Assembly: GCA_020627985.1 (NCBI GenBank)
Contig: JAHDFV010000003.1
Coordinates: forward strand, 1-46,397
Reading direction: 5' to 3'
Origin: Saprospiraceae bacterium
GTDB taxonomy: Bacteria > Bacteroidota > Bacteroidia > Chitinophagales > Saprospiraceae
Length of the DNA stretch: 46,397 bases
In this document: positions 42,401-46,397 of the stretch, piece by piece
How positions within the stretch are numbered: the stretch's first letter is position 1
Layout of the letters: each line of letters starts with the position of its first letter
The notes under the pieces: model-generated
What the model was told of the DNA's origin: nothing
Seen by the model: only the letters and a program-made list of their open reading frames with translations
The model's database searches: none
Program-made: the position numbers and the translations under genes

Positions 42401-45400
42401 TTGTAATAGAGCAAGTTTTAATGCAATTCTATTGGCTTCTGGCCAAACTTCTTCTGCATATGCTCCTTCATCTAAGCCTGTAACATCTCCAGACATTTCT
42501 AAAGGAATCTCATACTCATAATAGTTTTTTTCGAAATCCGAACCTAGCCGTATAAACATAGTTAATTCTCCTGGAGCGATATTATCATCATTATCTGGTT
42601 CGGCATGTACAAACATTTTCAATTCTTTAAACAGACGTAAGTCTAAGTTTAAATTCTTAAATATTCCCCTTGCATCGCCATCCTTTAGGTTACAAATATT
42701 CATCGCAAGGGACTGTTCATTTTGAAGAGCATTGTTAAATGCAGATCCTATTTGTTGTTCTCTTTGAACTCCAGGAGGTAATACATAGTTGTACGGATCT
42801 TTAGCACTATTTTCTTCTAAATTCACTTCATTTACATCAAAAATAGTTTCATTGTTTTGATCGACAACTGTACCAATACCTGATTCAGCTAAAGAACGAG
42901 AATATCTTCTCCATTGATTTCTTACTAATTCGAAACGCGCAAAACGCATAACAGCTGGCGTATCAAATTTATTCATATACATTCTAATAAATCGAATAGA
43001 TCTAAAATCTTGAATGCCTCCAACCCTAGAAGTATATTGATCTATTGGCACTTTAACTCTATACCAAATTCTACCATTGTCTGCATTAGCTCTATCAATC
43101 ACAAAATCATTTAATTCCATTTCACCTGCATTAGATGCCCTTTTGATTGGAATTTTATATTGATAGTATGATTCTGTTTCATTCAGTGTATTATCCTTAT
43201 TGATATCTTCAGAATCAGGAATATTTGTTGCTGAATTTACTTGGTTTACAGATTGAGCCGAATTTCCTTGTGGATTATTATAGTTGAGATATCTTTCAAA
43301 TACTTGATCGTTTTCTGTAAAGGAATCATCATTATAATATATGAAATTATCATTAGAAACATCTTCTAGGATTTGATCTTTTATTCCATTAGGAATGGTT
43401 GGATCATTTTCAATCGCTGAAACATAATTAGCATATAATTCTCTTTCACCTGCATCATCTACACCATCTAATCCTACATCTTGTGCATTTCTTACATTTT
43501 CATCATTATCAAATGATCGAGTAATCGCACTTGTTCTTGGAATTCTTGACCATTGGGTTTCATCCGTTGTTGTTTCAGATCCTTCTGCTGGTAAACCATT
43601 TTCAAAAAATAATCTTGAATCCCTTAATACGTCCTCTGAAATGTTACCTAAATTGATATTTAGTTCTCCATCACTAACTAAAGAGACAGATCCATCTGAT
43701 TCAGGTAGAAATGGGCTTAACATCCAAAATTCGATAAACTCAACATTTGCTGCTTCAAAGTTATTGGTATTTAAAGATCTTTGAATACCTGCCCATCTTG
43801 TCTCTGGATCTCTTAATCCTCCACTATTGTTCAAACCTGACGAATAAGCCGTACCTCCAGGTAAATCAAAATTATAAGGACCTTTTTCATCAGGATAATA
43901 AGCTAAATCCAGCGTACGAATATTATTGTTAGCAATATTATTTCCTCCTATTGTTGTATTCGGAAAAATCTCTTGTATACTTACAGCACTCGTATAAAAG
44001 TTACTATTAATTTCTGTTGTATTAATCGAACGATCGATTTGGTACCAAGCTAATCTTGCTCTATTTACACCTGAAAGTGTTGTATCAATAAACTCTGCTT
44101 CAGGAAAATCAGGGTTATTTCCAAATTGATCTCCTTGAGGAACAGAAGCTAATGTCCATGCATTAGCAGGAATTCTTAAATCTAAACTCGTTGTTGAGCC
44201 TTCAAAATCATCTACATAAACAACACCTTGATCTTCTTGTGAGATGGCTTTCGCATGACCAGGATTTAAGTAAGCTGCTTCAGCCATGAAAGAAACATTA
44301 GAAGGAGCTTTAGTATTAATTAAAGGTATTTTATCTACCATTTTAGTAATCCAAGGTGCTTCTGTTGAATATTGAACATCTGCTCCATAAATACTATTAT
44401 TAATTGGATCATCTCCAATATTTACTTTTTGAGTAAATGGCCTTTCATATAATTTCATGACCGTACCCCCTACATTGAAGTTTTCACTAATTTTATAATC
44501 TGCTCTTAAACCCAATAAGGTTTTGGTTTGGAATCCAAATAGGGTATTGTCTTCAAAGGAAACATTAATGGGAACTCCAGAATTTAAAAAAGATTCATTG
44601 ATGATTTTTACTCGACCAATATTATAATCAACTGTATAATCTGAACCTTCTTGTAAAACTTGTCCACCTGCTCTTACAACAACCGAACCTCTAGGAATAT
44701 TAAAGGCACCTAATGATATTTCTGAAGAAACACTTGAACGATAATTACCCCAAATTGTGAAACGATTAAATTCAGGATATTCTCTTGCAGCAACTACTGT
44801 AGAATCATATAATTGTTGATATGTAAATTGATCAGCTTCTGCTGAAATAGCTGGATTAACAGTTGTTGAAGCATCAAGTATGCTTTGTTTTAAAGCAGTA
44901 CCAAATGGTTCTAAAACGGGGAACATAATTCTACCGTTCCTTGAATTTATAGTTATCCCTTCAACAAAGTCAAAACGTCCATCTGGTTGAGGATCATTTT
45001 GATTGTTTAAATTATCTAAATTAAATACTTGTAATAAAGGTTTTCCTTCTAATGCTGTTGCTGGTAAAAATCTTTTTTGCCCTCCACCTGGATCTTCATA
45101 AGCGATATCCAATACGAAATCTTCTCTACTCACTTGAAATGCTCCTATTGAATAGATATTTTTCATCATTAAATCCCACATAGGAATATCCACTCTAGGA
45201 GTTGTACTTTTTAACATTTTTACATAAAGCACATTTAAATCATCTGGATCTACAGGAACATCATTCGTAAACTCACCAATTTTATATACTTCTCCATTGT
45301 AAGTATATTCCATTGCAACTCCAAGTACATCTTCAGGTTGTAAAGCAACGTTTAAAGAAACAAATCCAAGCTCAGAATTGAAATTATATTCATTCGCTGA

Positions 45401-46397
45401 AAGCATTCTTGCTCTTACTTTTTCGAAGTCTCTTGCTTGTTGTAATTGATACGTTCCTTGTAATTGAGCTACAGCGCCATCAATTTGTCTAGCTGTAGGA
45501 TTATTAATAATCTCATTATACATTGGATTTGCTTCATTTGTTGGTAAAGCATTTGTTCCATTGATATCTGGATTTGTTGGAATTAACGGCGCTTGGAATA
45601 AAGGATTTGTATTTGCAATTTTATCATTATCTCCTTCACCTAAGTCAGCTATTGCAACAATATCCCTTACGTTTTCAGTTTGGTTTCTAGTATTGGTTAC
45701 CCATACTTCCATTCTTTGAATCGTAAATAAACTTCTTACCTGTGGCATTTGTTCTAAAGCAGGCTCAAAGGTTTCTCTGTTAAAGTGAGAAATAAAGAAG
45801 TGCCTATTTTCATCATAATCATCTGTAGAAACTTCAAAGTTTTGGACCTGACTTCCTCCTTGTATTTGGATTTCGTTTCTTTTAGATTTTTGTTGTGAAG
45901 CAACACCTGTTAAAGTCATTCGACCAAAGCGTAATTCTGTTTTTACACCAAATAAACTTTGGGATCCTTTAATTAATGAAGATCTTAATGGTAGACTTAC
46001 ATTACCTGCTTCAATTTTTTGAATGATATCATCTTCTCCACCAGAATACTCTAGTTTCATTTGATTTTCAAAATTGAAGGTTGCTTGAGTATTATAACTT
46101 GTACCCAATTTCATCTTATCTCCAATTTGGCCTGTAACATTCATTTGAATGTTCATATCAAAATCAAATCCTCCTTGTCTTCTTTGTCTTTCTGGAATAA
46201 TGGGATTATCCACTTTTTGATAATCTGCCCCTAATGTTAAATCAATATTTCCTTGAGGTTTGATTTCAATTTTTGTACCACCAAATAATTTGTCCAGCAA
46301 ATTTTTAGGTACATCAATTTCCATCATTGGATCGGTTTTGCCACTATCGCCATACGAGTTTTGAGTATTTCTGGAGAGTTTATCGAAGTAATCACTT
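39407..46397 (-). CDS. sprA: SprA, type IX secretion outer-membrane translocon (5' end missing)
   Basis: The frame is open from the stop at 39407 to the window end; the Met at 46327 is not the start, because 23 more codons without a stop follow to the edge (SDYFDKLSRNTQNSYGDSGK and onward). About 2,330 residues are visible; Flavobacterium johnsoniae SprA has about 2,400, so only a short N-terminus is missing. Recognisable parts are the repeated TLGADYQKVDNPIIPERQRR / SEISLGAFNIPRGSVVVRAG regions, VYVDDFEGSTTSLDLR, and a C-terminal beta-barrel with many alternating strands ending LQIRFSLN. SprA forms the giant barrel through which type IX cargo crosses the outer membrane. Two Lys/Asp/Gly-rich insertions are noted near 39.7 and 40.95 kb. 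Confidence 0.95.
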   Translation of the reverse strand, partial: SDYFDKLSRNTQNSYGDSGKTDPMMEIDVPKNLLDKLFGGTKIEIKPQGNIDLTLGADYQKVDNPIIPERQRRQGGFDFDMNIQMNVTGQIGDKMKLGTSYNTQATFNFENQMKLEYSGGEDDIIQKIEAGNVSLPLRSSLIKGSQSLFGVKTELRFGRMTLTGVASQQKSKRNEIQIQGGSQVQNFEVSTDDYDENRHFFISHFNRETFEPALEQMPQVRSLFTIQRMEVWVTNTRNQTENVRDIVAIADLGEGDNDKIANTNPLFQAPLIPTNPDINGTNALPTNEANPMYNEIINNPTARQIDGAVAQLQGTYQLQQARDFEKVRARMLSANEYNFNSELGFVSLNVALQPEDVLGVAMEYTYNGEVYKIGEFTNDVPVDPDDLNVLYVKMLKSTTPRVDIPMWDLMMKNIYSIGAFQVSREDFVLDIAYEDPGGGQKRFLPATALEGKPLLQVFNLDNLNNQNDPQPDGRFDFVEGITINSRNGRIMFPVLEPFGTALKQSILDASTTVNPAISAEADQFTYQQLYDSTVVAAREYPEFNRFTIWGNYRSSVSSEISLGAFNIPRGSVVVRAGGQVLQEGSDYTVDYNIGRVKIINESFLNSGVPINVSFEDNTLFGFQTKTLLGLRADYKISENFNVGGTVMKLYERPFTQKVNIGDDPINNSIYGADVQYSTEAPWITKMVDKIPLINTKAPSNVSFMAEAAYLNPGHAKAISQEDQGVVYVDDFEGSTTSLDLRIPANAWTLASVPQGDQFGNNPDFPEAEFIDTTLSGVNRARLAWYQIDRSINTTEINSNFYTSAVSIQEIFPNTTIGGNNIANNNIRTLDLAYYPDEKGPYNFDLPGGTAYSSGLNNSGGLRDPETRWAGIQRSLNTNNFEAANVEFIEFWMLSPFLPESDGSVSLVSDGELNINLGNISEDVLRDSRLFFENGLPAEGSETTTDETQWSRIPRTSAITRSFDNDENVRNAQDVGLDGVDDAGERELYANYVSAIENDPTIPNGIKDQILEDVSNDNFIYYNDDSFTENDQVFERYLNYNNPQGNSAQSVNQVNSATNIPDSEDINKDNTLNETESYYQYKIPIKRASNAGEMELNDFVIDRANADNGRIWYRVKVPIDQYTSRVGGIQDFRSIRFIRMYMNKFDTPAVMRFARFELVRNQWRRYSRSLAESGIGTVVDQNNETIFDVNEVNLEENSAKDPYNYVLPPGVQREQQIGSAFNNALQNEQSLAMNICNLKDGDARGIFKNLNLDLRLFKELKMFVHAEPDNDDNIAPGELTMFIRLGSDFEKNYYEYEIPLEMSGDVTGLDEGAYAEEVWPEANRIALKLALLQDVKKERNSTNAALNFLYSIPDPENPLNNIGVKGNPNLGLVKSIMIGVRNTEDDGLSKCAEIWCNELRMSGFDERGGWGALARLDVQLADFGNINMSTNYTSIGFGGLEQKLEQRSREEKIQYDIAGNVELGRFFPEKAGIKIPVYAQYSNITKNPQYDPYDLDIELKDKLNSTSDRDERKEIKESAQDVTKIKSVNVTNVRKERTNTKKKPMPWDVENLSLTYAYSNTERRTPLIANDQLKDHQGIIDYNFSTKVKYITPFKKAVKKPGAAKYLKFFTDFNFNPYPNSFSFSTRMQRQFQETTYRFSDPSQNTWYNRKFNWDRSYDLKWDLSKSLKFNYNAVTNTVIDELDETFIGTDEAKEEIWGNIKDWGRNKGFQQNVNVTFDVPFKNFPFLDFLKVKAQYNANYSWQAAALNGFDVDGVSLGNVIQNGQTRQINGDIDFTTLYNKSKYLKKINSKKKSSKGRTGNRAKDLLDKKNDKDKNVADDKGKDGKGKDGKAKKDKKDKEPSAVAKAILRPLMMLRKARFTYSEQFSSIVPGFTQNQRLLGMNNDFSAPGWDYVFGLKQADEAWLNQNQGWISESIYLNQQVLGTHSQDISAKVTIEPFNDFNIDLEANRKFTENSSAYYKKVDPTSDFDYLAPRDMGSFQMSYFTLGTLFKKDYFALFEQFEANREIISARLNEAYDNGSLIDHDEDANYYEGYGRYQLDVLVPAFLSAYRGKDPNKAALDVLKKSDNGKPGLFRMIPLPNWKLNYKGLHKVKGFDKIFSSFTLQHGYKSGLSINSFNTDFDFEENLKNVNTENYYSEYEVPGLVISEQLSPLIGVDMRFKNDLTARLDWKKSRNLAMSFTDYQLSETRSDEFIVGLGYRLKNVYIKFLDFGDFTGNKLKLKKNRGKDDKDSKDKGGKSKDGKGNDMTFKFDFSWRDDITVNHLLDQGVSVPTRGMKTIRLSPSIDYTINKQLSLRLFYDYSRTIPATSASFPITNTSAGLQIRFSLN

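Noticed and set aside
40914-42521. Short plus-strand frames inside sprA
   Set aside because: They are antisense to well-supported SprA sequence and have no family features.
46325-46327. Met at 46327 as the sprA start
   Set aside because: The frame continues open for 23 codons to the window edge and the visible length is slightly short for SprA, so the true start is outside.
1-46397. CRISPR array, prophage, IS element, tRNA or rRNA
   Set aside because: I found no spaced direct repeats, transposase, integrase or phage genes and no cloverleaf-like sequence in any gap.

Overview
This window is an AT-rich stretch (by eye about one third G+C) from the chromosome of a gliding-type member of the Bacteroidota. 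The evidence is sprA (the type IX secretion outer-membrane translocon) and gldD, the paired DUF1800/DUF1501 genes, LytS-type kinases with TPR repeats, M28 glutaminyl-cyclase-like lipoproteins, and many promoters matching the Bacteroidota -7 consensus TAnnTTTG. I cannot name the genus. I see no phage, transposase, CRISPR array, tRNA or rRNA. Almost all of the window is coding; only one gap exceeds 300 bases.

Region by region. 1-3.7 kb: minus-strand housekeeping genes (MOSC protein, Fur-family regulator, M29 aminopeptidase, HflX). 3.9-7.2 kb: a tight plus-strand cluster of an ALDH8-like aldehyde dehydrogenase, a sugar nucleotidyltransferase and a lipoprotein of unknown function. 7.3-10.0 kb: the DUF1800/DUF1501 pair. 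10.0-14.7 kb: a complete cyanophycin module, made of isoaspartyl peptidase (+), cyanophycinase (-) and cyanophycin synthetase (+); the last two are divergent around a small region with inverted repeats. 14.7-16.0 kb: terminator, palindromic repeat, ECF sigma factor and membrane partner. 16.2-17.5 kb: rpsF-rpsR-rplI with a structured leader. 17.7-25.5 kb: two tandem double-domain FKBP lipoproteins, a soluble TPR histidine kinase, and a SpoIIM-like / DUF4129 / sulfotransferase cluster. 25.7-30.9 kb: small membrane proteins, lysoplasmalogenase, and panD / flippase-like protein / rfaE2. 30.9-34.1 kb: radical SAM protein, HAD protein and a eukaryotic-type citrate synthase. 34.3-38.7 kb: gldD, two M28 glutaminyl-cyclase-like lipoproteins and dnaB. 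38.7-39.4 kb: a gap with three perfect DnaA boxes. 39.4 kb to the end: sprA, whose 5' end lies outside the window.

How the genes fit together. The cyanophycin genes allow storage of nitrogen and carbon as a multi-L-arginyl-poly-L-aspartate polymer, its cleavage to beta-Asp-Arg, and hydrolysis of that dipeptide to Asp and Arg. SprA and GldD belong to the secretion/gliding machinery, and the M28 lipoproteins probably cap N-terminal glutamines of exported proteins. Two exported proteins in this same window carry Gln directly after a plausible signal peptidase I site, as the Bacteroidetes 'Q-rule' predicts.

The observations most worth a second look are the cyanophycin locus and its divergent control region, the DnaA-box cluster between dnaB and sprA (origin of replication or DnaA-controlled dnaB promoter), a perfect palindrome lying on the promoter of one glutaminyl-cyclase-like gene, and a dispersed palindromic repeat found at both ends of the first 14.8 kb.
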